NCBI RefSeq assembly: GCF_003228315.1
Contig: NZ_CP029693.1
Location: 4,205,501-4,269,500 of the forward strand
Source: Pseudomonas putida
GTDB taxonomy: Bacteria; Pseudomonadota; Gammaproteobacteria; Pseudomonadales; Pseudomonadaceae
Direction: 5' to 3'
DNA: 64,000 nt
In this document: positions 43,897-51,941 of the stretch, one piece after another
Numbering within the stretch: position 1 is the stretch's first letter
How the letters are laid out: every line of letters starts with the position of its first letter
The notes under the pieces: generated by a model
The model's database searches: none
What the model was told of the DNA's origin: nothing
The model's input: the letters and a program-made list of their open reading frames with translations, nothing else
Made by a program: the position numbers and the translations under genes

Positions 43897-44799
43897 ATGG
43901 ACCGCTTCCAGGAAATGCAGGTCTTCGCCGCCGTTGCCCAGGACCAGGGGTTTTCCGCGGCAGCGCGGCGATTGGGAATGTCCGCGGCCAGCGTCACCCG
44001 GGCGGTGGCGGGGCTGGAGAAGCGCATTGGTACTCAGCTACTTACGCGCACCACGCGCAGTGTGCATTTGAGCGAAGCGGGGCAACGTTTCCTCGAGGAC
44101 TGTCGGAGAATTCTCGCGGAAGTGCAGGAGGCCGAAGATTCAGCGGCGGGCAGCCACATCCTGCCCCGCGGGCAGCTGACAATCACCGCGCCGGTTTTGT
44201 TTGGTGAGCTGTTTATCACACCGCTCATGGTGAGTTTTCTGACCCAATTTCCCGACGTCACCATCAATGCACTGTTGGTTGATCGAGTGGTCAGTGTGGT
44301 GGAGGAGGGGATCGACGTAGCGGTTCGCATCGGTGAACTGCCTGACAGCAATCAGCACGCGATTCGGGTGGGACAAGTGCGCAGGGTGATCGTGGCGTCG
44401 CCGCAGTTTCTCGCGACTCATGGCCGGCCAGCACACCCGCAGGATTTGGCAGAGGCGCCAATCATTGCAACGTCGGCGATTGGGCAGCTCAAGAATTGGC
44501 CGTTTCTTGAAGGTGATGAGCCCCTGTCCGTACGTGCAGATCCGCGACTGATGGTGACGGCGAACCGGGCCGCCATCAACGCGGCAGCGCTCGGGCTTGG
44601 TTATACCCGAGTGCTTTCTTATCAAGTCGCGAGCAAGGTGGCTGAAGGGGAATTGGAAATCGTCCTGGCCGATTATGAGCTGCCGCCGCTTCCCATCCAC
44701 GTCGTGTATCAGGGCGGACGCAAGGCCCCGGCGCGGGTCCGCAGTTTTGTTGATTTCACCGTGAAGGCACTGCGGGAGAATTCGGCGTTATGGGGCTGA
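43897..44799 (+). CDS. LysR-family transcriptional regulator
   Basis: The 300-residue protein has a LysR winged helix-turn-helix at the N terminus (MQVFAAVAQDQGFSAAARRL, with SAASVTRAVAGLEKRIG as recognition part) and a C-terminal LysR substrate-binding domain. It resembles the AaeR/DmlR-type subgroup often found next to glutathione transferases. It is in the same orientation as the downstream glutathione transferase gene rather than divergent, with 129 bp between. The effector is unknown. Confidence 0.9.
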   Translation: MDRFQEMQVFAAVAQDQGFSAAARRLGMSAASVTRAVAGLEKRIGTQLLTRTTRSVHLSEAGQRFLEDCRRILAEVQEAEDSAAGSHILPRGQLTITAPVLFGELFITPLMVSFLTQFPDVTINALLVDRVVSVVEEGIDVAVRIGELPDSNQHAIRVGQVRRVIVASPQFLATHGRPAHPQDLAEAPIIATSAIGQLKNWPFLEGDEPLSVRADPRLMVTANRAAINAAALGLGYTRVLSYQVASKVAEGELEIVLADYELPPLPIHVVYQGGRKAPARVRSFVDFTVKALRENSALWG

Positions 44800-44928
44800 T
44801 CAGTTATTTCGCTTATTGAAATAATGGATTGCGTTCGGTGGTTATTCTGTTGTCTGCGGGACTGGTAGAAGATGGCCGCCATCGGTGCTGATCCTTTCGA
44901 ACAGCGCCACTCACCCGCGGAGTCGTCC

Positions 44929-45555
44929 ATGCAAGCCATCAAACTCTACAACTTCCCACGTTCCGGCCATGCCCACCGTGTGGAGCTGATGCTCTCGCTG
45001 CTGAAACTGCCGACCGAGCTGATCTTTGTCGACCTGGCCAAGGGCGAACACAAGAAGCCTGAGTACCTTGCACTGAATGCATTTGGTCAGGTGCCGGTAT
45101 TGGACGATCAAGGTGTGGTGCTCGCGGATTCCAACGCGATTCTGGTTTATCTGGCGCAAAAATACGGCAATGGCCGCTGGTTGCCTGCTGATCCGGTCGG
45201 TGCGGCAAAAGTGCAGCGCTGGTTGTCCGCCGCCGCAGGTCCGATTGCATTCGGCCCGGCCCGCGCCAGGCTGATCACTGTCTTCGGTGCGCCTTACAAC
45301 GCTGAAGAAACCATTGCGTACGCCCATACCGTGCTCAAGGTCATCGATCAGGAATTGGCCAAGTCGCCCTATCTGGTGGGCAGCGAGCCGACTATTGCCG
45401 ACGTGGCCGCCTACAGCTACATCGCCCATGCGCCGGAAGGCAATGTGTCGCTGGACGACTACGCCAACATCCGCGCCTGGCTGGCCCGTGTCGAAGCCTT
45501 GCCTGGTTTTGTCGGTATGCCGCGCACGGTTGCGGGTCTGCAAAAAACTGCCTGA
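44929..45555 (+). CDS. glutathione S-transferase
   Basis: The 208-residue protein has an N-terminal thioredoxin-like domain (LYNFPRSGHAHRVELML, FGQVPVLDD cis-Pro, DSNAILVYLA) and an all-helical C-terminal domain (PTIADVAAYSYIA). S10 or nearby residues may activate glutathione. The ATG at 44929 gives MQAIKLYNFPRSG; the frame extends to 44872 but without homology. Substrate is unknown; the LysR gene upstream may regulate it. Confidence 0.9.
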   Translation: MQAIKLYNFPRSGHAHRVELMLSLLKLPTELIFVDLAKGEHKKPEYLALNAFGQVPVLDDQGVVLADSNAILVYLAQKYGNGRWLPADPVGAAKVQRWLSAAAGPIAFGPARARLITVFGAPYNAEETIAYAHTVLKVIDQELAKSPYLVGSEPTIADVAAYSYIAHAPEGNVSLDDYANIRAWLARVEALPGFVGMPRTVAGLQKTA

Positions 45556-45575
45556 TGTGATGGGTTGTTGGTGAA

Positions 45576-45591
45576 CGTTCCACGTGGAACA
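45576..45591. other. parS site (15 of 16)
   Basis: CGTTCCACGTGGAACA differs from the consensus at base one. It lies in the gap between the glutathione transferase and the lipoprotein gene, the only parS in this window outside or at the edge of coding sequence. Confidence 0.9.
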
Positions 45592-45665
45592 CACCGGTGC
45601 CATCTTTCCATTGCCGGGCTGCGTTAGACTCGCAGCTCGGCAATTGCGAAGGGACCGGGAGCTTT

Positions 45666-46862
45666 ATGGATTTTTACGTGCGTCTATCGGCGTTGCTGAT
45701 AGCGCTGGCGCTGCTCCCAGGTTGCGAACGAAAAGCCGCACCACCGCTGGATCAGCAACTTTACGTTTGGCAGCGGCAGTGGACGGCGGAACATGCACCG
45801 GCTCTGAGTGACAGTCGTACCGATTTTTCAACCTTGCGCGTGCTGGCCTTGCAGGCCTTCCCCAAAGCGGGGTGGAGCCTGGCGCAGATTGATCCTGTTC
45901 TGCTCAAACGTGATGGTCGCCCACTGATTGCGGTGATTCGCCTCGATGGGCAGCTCAAGGCTTTGGATCAGCAAGACATCACTACGCGGATTCAACTGCT
46001 GATCAGTGATTGGCAAACCTCGGGATTGAGTCTTGCCGGCGTGGAAATCGATCACGATGCGGGCAATGCCCGGTTACCCGCCTATCGCGAATTTCTCACG
46101 CATCTTCGCGCCGTACTTCCTTCCTCCATGCCATTGAGCATCACTGCGTTGCCAGCCTGGCTCGACAGTCCCGAATTGCCAGCGTTGTTATCCACTGTCG
46201 ATAGCAGTGTGCTGCAGGTGCATGCGGTGACGGATCCGCGTCGCGGTTTGTTCGATCCAGATCAAGCCCGGCAATGGGCGAAGGACTGGAGCCGCATCAC
46301 GGTTAAACCTTTCTACCTGGCACTGCCCGCCTATGGCGTCGCGCTGTTGCCGAGCGCCGGCGGCGCACCCATCGTGGAAAGCGAAGTGAGCATTGAGCGC
46401 GATGGAAAACGCCAGGAGCTGATGGCCGACCCACGACAATTGAGTCAGCTGAGTAGCGAGTTGCGCGCTGATCCGCCGGTTCATCTGGCCGGTCTGATCT
46501 GGTTTCGCCTACCGTTGGCCAATGATCGCCGCGCCTGGAGCCGGACCACGTTGCGCGCGGTGGCCAGGGGAGATGCGTTGGTCAGCCATCTGAAGCTGAG
46601 CCTCTCAACGCAACAGGACCTGTATGACATTGGTCTTCGTAACGAAGGCAATCTCGACAGTGCCTGGCCGGAACGCCTGACATTGGTTGCGCACGGTTGC
46701 GAAGGCGCCGATGCACTGGCCGGTTATACATTGCAACAAGAGGCCGATCTGCTTACCTTCACTCGCCAGCGCGAAGGTCGGATTGCGGCCGGTGGGCAGC
46801 GCGCCATCGGTTGGGCGCGCTGTGCAATCATCAATCAAGGAGAGTCGAATGTTCAGCCGTAA
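45666..46862 (+). CDS. DUF3142-type lipoprotein
   Basis: The 398-residue protein begins with a lipoprotein signal: MDFYVRLSALLIALALLPGC, with the lipobox LPGC at about 17-20 and C20 to be acylated. The body includes a glycosyl-hydrolase-like segment (GVEIDHDAGNARLPAY, VKPFYLALPAYG) matching DUF3142, a family with a predicted TIM-barrel fold and no known substrate. The upstream in-frame region to 45597 lacks the signal and is excluded. Its end overlaps the next gene by 14 bp, so the two are a co-translated pair. Confidence 0.8.
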   Translation: MDFYVRLSALLIALALLPGCERKAAPPLDQQLYVWQRQWTAEHAPALSDSRTDFSTLRVLALQAFPKAGWSLAQIDPVLLKRDGRPLIAVIRLDGQLKALDQQDITTRIQLLISDWQTSGLSLAGVEIDHDAGNARLPAYREFLTHLRAVLPSSMPLSITALPAWLDSPELPALLSTVDSSVLQVHAVTDPRRGLFDPDQARQWAKDWSRITVKPFYLALPAYGVALLPSAGGAPIVESEVSIERDGKRQELMADPRQLSQLSSELRADPPVHLAGLIWFRLPLANDRRAWSRTTLRAVARGDALVSHLKLSLSTQQDLYDIGLRNEGNLDSAWPERLTLVAHGCEGADALAGYTLQQEADLLTFTRQREGRIAAGGQRAIGWARCAIINQGESNVQP

Positions 46863-48966
46863 CTGGTCACGTCATCTGTTGTGTCTGAGCCTGAGCCTGC
46901 CGCTGGGTTCGGCGTTGGCGTGCGGTCCCGACTTTCCCGCGCGTTTGCTGGACAACCGAGAACAGTCGCTGGCAGAACTGCCGGAGGGCAACTTCCGATT
47001 TGAGATCAATCGCCTTGGCCATGCGATCGCAGGACTGAAAGAAGTCGCCGAAGTGACCTATGGCCTGTCCGCTACCGACTATGTGGAACAGCGCAACCAA
47101 GCCGAGCAAGACGGTCTGAGCGCAGAGCAACAGGTGTTGGTGAAACAGTTGCGCGAGCTGACCGATGCGCATCAGGTCGAGGCTCAAGGGGCGAGCCTGC
47201 CTGCCGAACTCAGGTTATATCTGGCCGGGGCCGTGGCCTTCGCTTCCGGCGATCAAGGTTTGGCGGCGGAGTATTTTCAGAAGGTGCTGGCCTTGCCGGC
47301 GGATCAACGTGCGTTGCGCAGTACCTGGGCCGCCTATTCGTTGGGCCGTGCATTGTTCGCCATGAGCTCGCAAGCAGGGGCCCAACCAGATCTCCTGGAA
47401 CAATCCAGAAAGGCGTTCGAGCAAGCTCGGCAATTGAGTATCGATGGCTTCAGCGACCCGCTGGAATTGGGCGTCGCCAGCCTGGGTGAGGAGGCACGGG
47501 TGGCTCGTGCCGCAGGTGACTGGGACAACGCCATCGAACTTTACGCCACGCAAAACCGACACGGCTCAACGGTGGGTTACACATCGTTGAAACTGTTGAT
47601 GGCGGACCTGGCGGCCATGCCAGAGGATCAACTGGCCGGGTTGCTCAAGGACAAACCGGTGCAGCAATTGGTGACGGCTGGCTTGATCAGCCGGCTGGGC
47701 TGGTCGTTCGGCGACCAGCCAGCGAACGATAAAAAGCTGATCGAGCTCCTGCAAAACAGCACCCGTGGCAGTCTGGATAATGCCGACCGCCTGGCGGCGA
47801 TGAATTATCAACAGGGCGATTACGCCAGCGCCAAAGCCTTCCTCGATCACGCTGGCGAGGGTGGTCTGGCGTGGTGGCTACGAGCAAAACTGGCCGTGCG
47901 CGACGGCGATAAAAGCGCAGCGGCTGCGGCCTATGCGAAAGCGGCCCAAGCTTTTCCACAGAATGAATCCTGGGGCGAGCGACGCACGCCGGACTATGCG
48001 TTCGAAACCTTGCAGCCCAAGTGTCGTGTGGAAGGCGAAAGCGCGATTCTGGCCCTGCAACGCGGGGATTACCTGCAAGCTTTCGATCAGCTTTACCGCA
48101 GTAAGGACATCTACTGGTTCGATGCGGCGACGGTCGCCGAGCGGGTGCTGACCCTCGATGAGCTAAAGCATTACGTCGACACCCAGGTGCCGGCACCGCC
48201 ACCGTTGACTCAGCAGGATCGCGATAACTATGTGCCGTTGCCGGTGGCGGCCAAGCTGCGCAACGTGCTCGCGCGACGATTGCTGCGTGAAGGGCACTAC
48301 GAAGAAGCGCCCGCGTATTTCGATAACGACGGCCTACGCCACAAGGCCGAGTTGTATGGGCAGCAACGTCTCGCTGCCGATTCGGCGTGGTGGCCGACGC
48401 GTCGCGCTTCTGCACTGTTCAAGGCGGCGTGGACGGCGCGCGAGTGGGGAATGGATATCCTCGGCTACGAGATGTCCCCGGATTACGCCACGTTCGGTGG
48501 TAGCTACAGCCTCGAGGACACGCAGTTGAAGGTCGGCCCGCTGGTGGCCGAGGACGAGGTGAAGCGACAGCAGGCCAGCGCGGCTCAACCCGACCAGCGC
48601 TACCACTATCGGTTTGTCGCCACGGCGTTGGCCAGCCGCGCGGCCGACAATTTACCCCGCACCAGTCATGCGTTCGCCGCCGTGCTCTGTGAGGCGGCGG
48701 GGTGGAACAGCAGTCCGCAAGAGCAAAGTGCAATCTATCGACGTTACGTCAAGGAAGGCCCGTACGTGACATGGGCGGCGGATTTCGGTCATCAATGCCC
48801 GTATCCCGACTTCGAGAACGCGGATAAACGCTATGTCACCCAAGTCACTGATGCGACCCGCTCCGCACTGCGACCCTACAAGACACCGCTGCAGATAGGC
48901 GGTGGGCTGGTGGTGATCGCCACTGCGCTGTGGGTGCTCATTCGTCGTCGGCGCAAGGCTCAGTGA
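46849..48966 (+). CDS. exported 705-residue helical-repeat protein
   Basis: The protein has an N-terminal signal peptide (MFSRNWSRHLLCLSLSLPLG, cleavage near LACG) and a long alpha-helical body with TPR-like repeats (AAEYFQKVLALPADQRAL, GDYASAKAFLDHAGEGG, DKSAAAAAYAKAAQAF). A single C-terminal membrane helix with a positive tail follows (GGGLVVIATALWVLIRRRRK). This predicts an inner-membrane-anchored periplasmic protein. It overlaps the upstream lipoprotein gene. I recognise no named family, and its function is unknown. Confidence 0.8.
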   Translation: MFSRNWSRHLLCLSLSLPLGSALACGPDFPARLLDNREQSLAELPEGNFRFEINRLGHAIAGLKEVAEVTYGLSATDYVEQRNQAEQDGLSAEQQVLVKQLRELTDAHQVEAQGASLPAELRLYLAGAVAFASGDQGLAAEYFQKVLALPADQRALRSTWAAYSLGRALFAMSSQAGAQPDLLEQSRKAFEQARQLSIDGFSDPLELGVASLGEEARVARAAGDWDNAIELYATQNRHGSTVGYTSLKLLMADLAAMPEDQLAGLLKDKPVQQLVTAGLISRLGWSFGDQPANDKKLIELLQNSTRGSLDNADRLAAMNYQQGDYASAKAFLDHAGEGGLAWWLRAKLAVRDGDKSAAAAAYAKAAQAFPQNESWGERRTPDYAFETLQPKCRVEGESAILALQRGDYLQAFDQLYRSKDIYWFDAATVAERVLTLDELKHYVDTQVPAPPPLTQQDRDNYVPLPVAAKLRNVLARRLLREGHYEEAPAYFDNDGLRHKAELYGQQRLAADSAWWPTRRASALFKAAWTAREWGMDILGYEMSPDYATFGGSYSLEDTQLKVGPLVAEDEVKRQQASAAQPDQRYHYRFVATALASRAADNLPRTSHAFAAVLCEAAGWNSSPQEQSAIYRRYVKEGPYVTWAADFGHQCPYPDFENADKRYVTQVTDATRSALRPYKTPLQIGGGLVVIATALWVLIRRRRKAQ

Positions 48967-48968
48967 GC

Positions 48969-49598
48969 TCAAGCCTGCTGAACAAAGGTCAGCCGCACGG
49001 CGAATCCGATCAGCAGGCTGCCGAATAGCCATTGCTGCAGGCGCTGGGCCGATGGGCTGCGTTGCAGCCATCGGCCAAGAGCGGCACCGGCCAGGGCGTA
49101 GGTGCTGTCGAACAGCAAACCGACGGCAACCAGCACTACACCGAGCGCGGCGAATTGCCCGAGCACCGGTCCGGCCTGTGGATCGATGAACTGCGGCAGC
49201 AGTACCGAGCAGAACAACAGGGCCTTGGGATTGAGAAGATTGGTCAGCAAACCGCGCTGTATCGCTTCCCGATAGCGCGGCTGTTCGCTCGTTGTGTTTG
49301 AACCCTGCAGGCTTGGCAGCAAGGTGGTGCGCAGGCATTGGATACCGATCCACAACAGGTAAGCCGCGCCCGCCAGACGAACCACGTCGAAGGTCCAGGG
49401 CGCCGCCTTGAACAACGCCGCCAGCCCCAATGCCGCCAATGCCACATGACAGCCTCGGGCGATTGCCAATCCCACCGCGGTGGCCAACGCCGCCCCTTTT
49501 CCTTGTCGGGCGCCGGTCTGCAACAGCAGGATCATGTCAGGTCCCGGCAGCAGGTAAACCACCGCCAGCGCCATGAAAAACAGCCACAAACCTTCCAT
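48969..49598 (-). CDS. LysE/RhtB-family amino acid exporter
   Basis: The 209-residue inner-membrane protein has about six membrane helices and the family signature LPGPDMILLLQTGARQG near its N terminus. LysE/RhtB proteins export amino acids or analogues. The start at 49598 places MEGLWLFFMALAVVY first; an alternative ATG at 49610 adds four residues. It is divergent from an Lrp-type regulator gene, an arrangement that usually means the regulator controls the exporter. Substrate is unknown. Confidence 0.88.
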   Translation of the reverse strand: MEGLWLFFMALAVVYLLPGPDMILLLQTGARQGKGAALATAVGLAIARGCHVALAALGLAALFKAAPWTFDVVRLAGAAYLLWIGIQCLRTTLLPSLQGSNTTSEQPRYREAIQRGLLTNLLNPKALLFCSVLLPQFIDPQAGPVLGQFAALGVVLVAVGLLFDSTYALAGAALGRWLQRSPSAQRLQQWLFGSLLIGFAVRLTFVQQA

Positions 49599-49743
49599 GT
49601 TGCACCCCATTCGTTGTCGATTCGGTAGGGCCAGTCTATGCCGCAAGGGCAGGGCAGGTGCTTGCGTAGTTCGCTTCCGGAAGGCCGTGGATTGGCATAA
49701 CCTGCCACGTATTCACCACTCCACCATCAGGATCTGCCAAACG

Positions 49744-50217
49744 ATGAAACTCGACGCTTACGACCGCAAGATCCTCGCCGCACTGCAACGGGACGGCCGT
49801 CTGAGTAATGTGCAACTGGCCGACGAGATCGGCCTGTCCGCCTCACCGTGCTTGCGCCGGGTGCGGATGCTGGAAGAGGCCGGAGTGATCCGTGGTTATC
49901 AGGCCAATCTGGATCGCGATGAGGTCGGGCTCGGTTTGACGGTGTTCGTCGGGGTGAAAGTCGAGCGCCATAACGACGAACAGGCCGAGGCCTTTCGACT
50001 TGCCGTGACGGCGCTGCCCGAGGTTATCTCGGCGTTTCTGGTGTCAGGGGAATCGGATTTTCTGTTGCAGGTGGTGGTACCGGATTTGCGCGCCTATGAC
50101 CGGTTTCTCACCGGGAGCTTGCTCAAGTTGCCGGGGGTGAGTGATATCCGCAGCAATTTTGCGATTCATACGGTCAAGGCGCCTGGAGAGTTGCCGTTGG
50201 GGCATTTGCCGCTTTAA
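49744..50217 (+). CDS. Lrp/AsnC-family transcriptional regulator
   Basis: The 157-residue protein has an N-terminal AsnC helix-turn-helix (DRKILAALQRDGRLSNVQLA, GLSASPCLRRVRMLEEAG) and a C-terminal ligand-binding RAM domain (about 70-150). It is divergent from the LysE exporter gene with 145 bp between starts, and is probably its amino-acid-responsive activator. A REP pair lies directly downstream. Confidence 0.92.
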   Translation: MKLDAYDRKILAALQRDGRLSNVQLADEIGLSASPCLRRVRMLEEAGVIRGYQANLDRDEVGLGLTVFVGVKVERHNDEQAEAFRLAVTALPEVISAFLVSGESDFLLQVVVPDLRAYDRFLTGSLLKLPGVSDIRSNFAIHTVKAPGELPLGHLPL

Positions 50218-50230
50218 ACCGAGTCGACCC

Positions 50231-50299
50231 ATTCGCGAACAGGCTCGCTCCCACAGGGAATCATTGCTCTTCTGTGGGAGCGAGCCTGCTCGCGAATGC
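50231..50299. repeat. REP-type inverted repeat pair (CAGGCTCGC variant)
   Basis: ATTCGCGAACAGGCTCGCTCCC and its inverse ending GCCTGCTCGCGAATG face each other across about 25 bp, between the convergent ends of the Lrp-type gene and lpdA. Confidence 0.85.
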
Positions 50300-50328
50300 G
50301 GTAGCCCAACCACCGCCAATCACATGGC

Positions 50329-51729
50329 TTACATCTGCGTCGCCATCCCCTCCACATTCATCGCCGCCTGACGCAAAGCCTCGGAGCGGGTCGGGTGTGG
50401 ATGGCAAGTCAGGGCAATGTCCTCGGCCGAAGCGCTGAACTCCATCGCCACGCAGTACTCGCCAATCATTTCACTGACGCTAGGTCCGACAAGGTGCACG
50501 CCAAGAATTTCGTCGGTGCGTTCATCGGCCAACACCTTGGCGAAGCCTTCGGTTTCGTGATTGATCTTCGCCCGGCTGTTGGCGGTAAAGGGGAATTTGC
50601 CGACCTTGTACGCGCGCCCTTCGGCCTTCAGTTGTTCCTCGGTACTGCCCACGCTGGCCAGTTCAGGCTTGGTGTAGATCACGTTGGGAATCAGCGCATA
50701 GTTGACCTCGCCGGCCTTGCCGACAATCTGCTCGACGCAGGCCATGGCCTCGTCTTCGGCCTTGTGGGCGAGCATCGGCCCGGACGTCACGTCGCCGATC
50801 ACCCAGACGCCGGCAGCTTCGGTGCGATGACCTTTGTTGGCCAGCATGCCGCGTTTGTCGGTGGCGAGGCCGACGTTTTCCAGTCCCAGGCCTTGCGTAT
50901 AAGGCCGACGCCCGATGGCCACCAGCACATAATCGGCTTCGAGCAGTTCGGCGCTGCCACCGGCCGCCGGTTCAATGCTGAGCTGCACGCCGGTATCGCT
51001 CGCGGTGGCGCGAGTCACCTTCGAACTCAACTTGAAGCTGATACCTTGCTTGCTCAGGGAACGCTGCAGGGTTTTGCCGGCTTCGCCATCCACTCCCGGG
51101 CAAATCCGGTCGAGGTATTCGACCACGGTGACTTGCGCACCCAACCGCCGCCACACCGAGCCAAGCTCCAGACCAATCACACCGGCGCCGATCACCACCA
51201 GATGTTTTGGCACTTGCGCCAGTGACAGCGCACCGGTGGAATCGAGGATGCGTTTGTTATCGATCTCTACGCCGGGCAGGGGAGTGGGTTCGGAGCCGGT
51301 GGCGATGATGATGTCCCTGGCGTTCAGTTCGGTCTTGCCGCCAGCGTGATCGGTCACTGTGACTTTGCCCGGCCCGTCGATGTGGCCCCAGCCCTTGATC
51401 CAGTCGACCTTGTTCTTGCGAAAGAGAAACTCGATGCCTTTGGTCAGCCCGGTCACGCTTTCATCTTTCTGTTTCATCATTTGGGCGAGATTGAGGGTGG
51501 GTTTGACCTCGATGCCCAGGTTGGCGAACTCGGTTCCCATGGCCGCGTCGTAGAGCTCGGAGGCGTGCAGCAATGCCTTGGAGGGCATGCAACCGACATT
51601 CAGGCAGGTGCCGCCGAGGGTGGCGCGTCCTTCCACGCAGGCCGCTTTCAAACCCAGTTGCCCAGCACGAATGGCTGCGTTGTAACCGCCGGGGCCACCG
51701 CCAAGTATCACGACATCATAAGTGCTCAT
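50329..51729 (-). CDS. lpdA: dihydrolipoyl dehydrogenase
   Basis: The 466-residue FAD flavoprotein oxidises dihydrolipoyl groups with NAD+, as the E3 component of 2-oxoacid dehydrogenase complexes or glycine cleavage. It has the FAD-binding GGGPGGYNAA (10-19), the redox disulfide GGTCLNVGCMPSK (C42 and C47), an NAD-binding GAGVIGLELGS and the active-site HPHPTRSE. Pseudomonads have several paralogues; no E1 or E2 gene is nearby, so this is probably the Lpd3-type standalone copy. It is divergent from the SPFH operon. Confidence 0.95.
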   Translation of the reverse strand: MSTYDVVILGGGPGGYNAAIRAGQLGLKAACVEGRATLGGTCLNVGCMPSKALLHASELYDAAMGTEFANLGIEVKPTLNLAQMMKQKDESVTGLTKGIEFLFRKNKVDWIKGWGHIDGPGKVTVTDHAGGKTELNARDIIIATGSEPTPLPGVEIDNKRILDSTGALSLAQVPKHLVVIGAGVIGLELGSVWRRLGAQVTVVEYLDRICPGVDGEAGKTLQRSLSKQGISFKLSSKVTRATASDTGVQLSIEPAAGGSAELLEADYVLVAIGRRPYTQGLGLENVGLATDKRGMLANKGHRTEAAGVWVIGDVTSGPMLAHKAEDEAMACVEQIVGKAGEVNYALIPNVIYTKPELASVGSTEEQLKAEGRAYKVGKFPFTANSRAKINHETEGFAKVLADERTDEILGVHLVGPSVSEMIGEYCVAMEFSASAEDIALTCHPHPTRSEALRQAAMNVEGMATQM

Positions 51730-51891
51730 GGATCTGCTCCTGGAGGGAAGGAATCGAGAGGGTAAACGTAGCCTTGAAGAAAAATTACGCTCGTAATATG
51801 AGCGTTTTGGAGCATTTCGGTCAAGGCTTCAGGCAAGCGACAGGTTTTCCGCTTTTAGATAGCGCGACTATGTACAGAAATTTCACTGTTA

Positions 51892-51908
51892 TCGTTATAT
51901 CGTAACGA
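51892..51908. promoter_or_regulatory. Zur-box-like palindrome upstream of the SPFH/P-type ATPase operon
   Basis: The inverted repeat TCGTTA-TATCG-TAACGA contains GTTAT-ATC-GTAAC (51894-51906), of the form GTTAY-N3-RTAAC. The gammaproteobacterial Zur core is GTTAT-N3-ATAAC. It lies 34 bp before the first SPFH start and inside the lpdA-SPFH divergent region. Zur control is inferred from motif and context. Confidence 0.55.
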
Positions 51909-51941
51909 ATTTTGATGAGAACAAGCCGGCACTGGAGTGGT

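Noticed and set aside
43790..43900. Tn7-type insertion at the glmS 3' end
   Set aside because: The known attTn7 target position is intact and followed by a normal terminator and host-like genes.
41967..44027. 686-codon open frame opposite glmS
   Set aside because: Antisense shadow of a complete, conserved enzyme gene.
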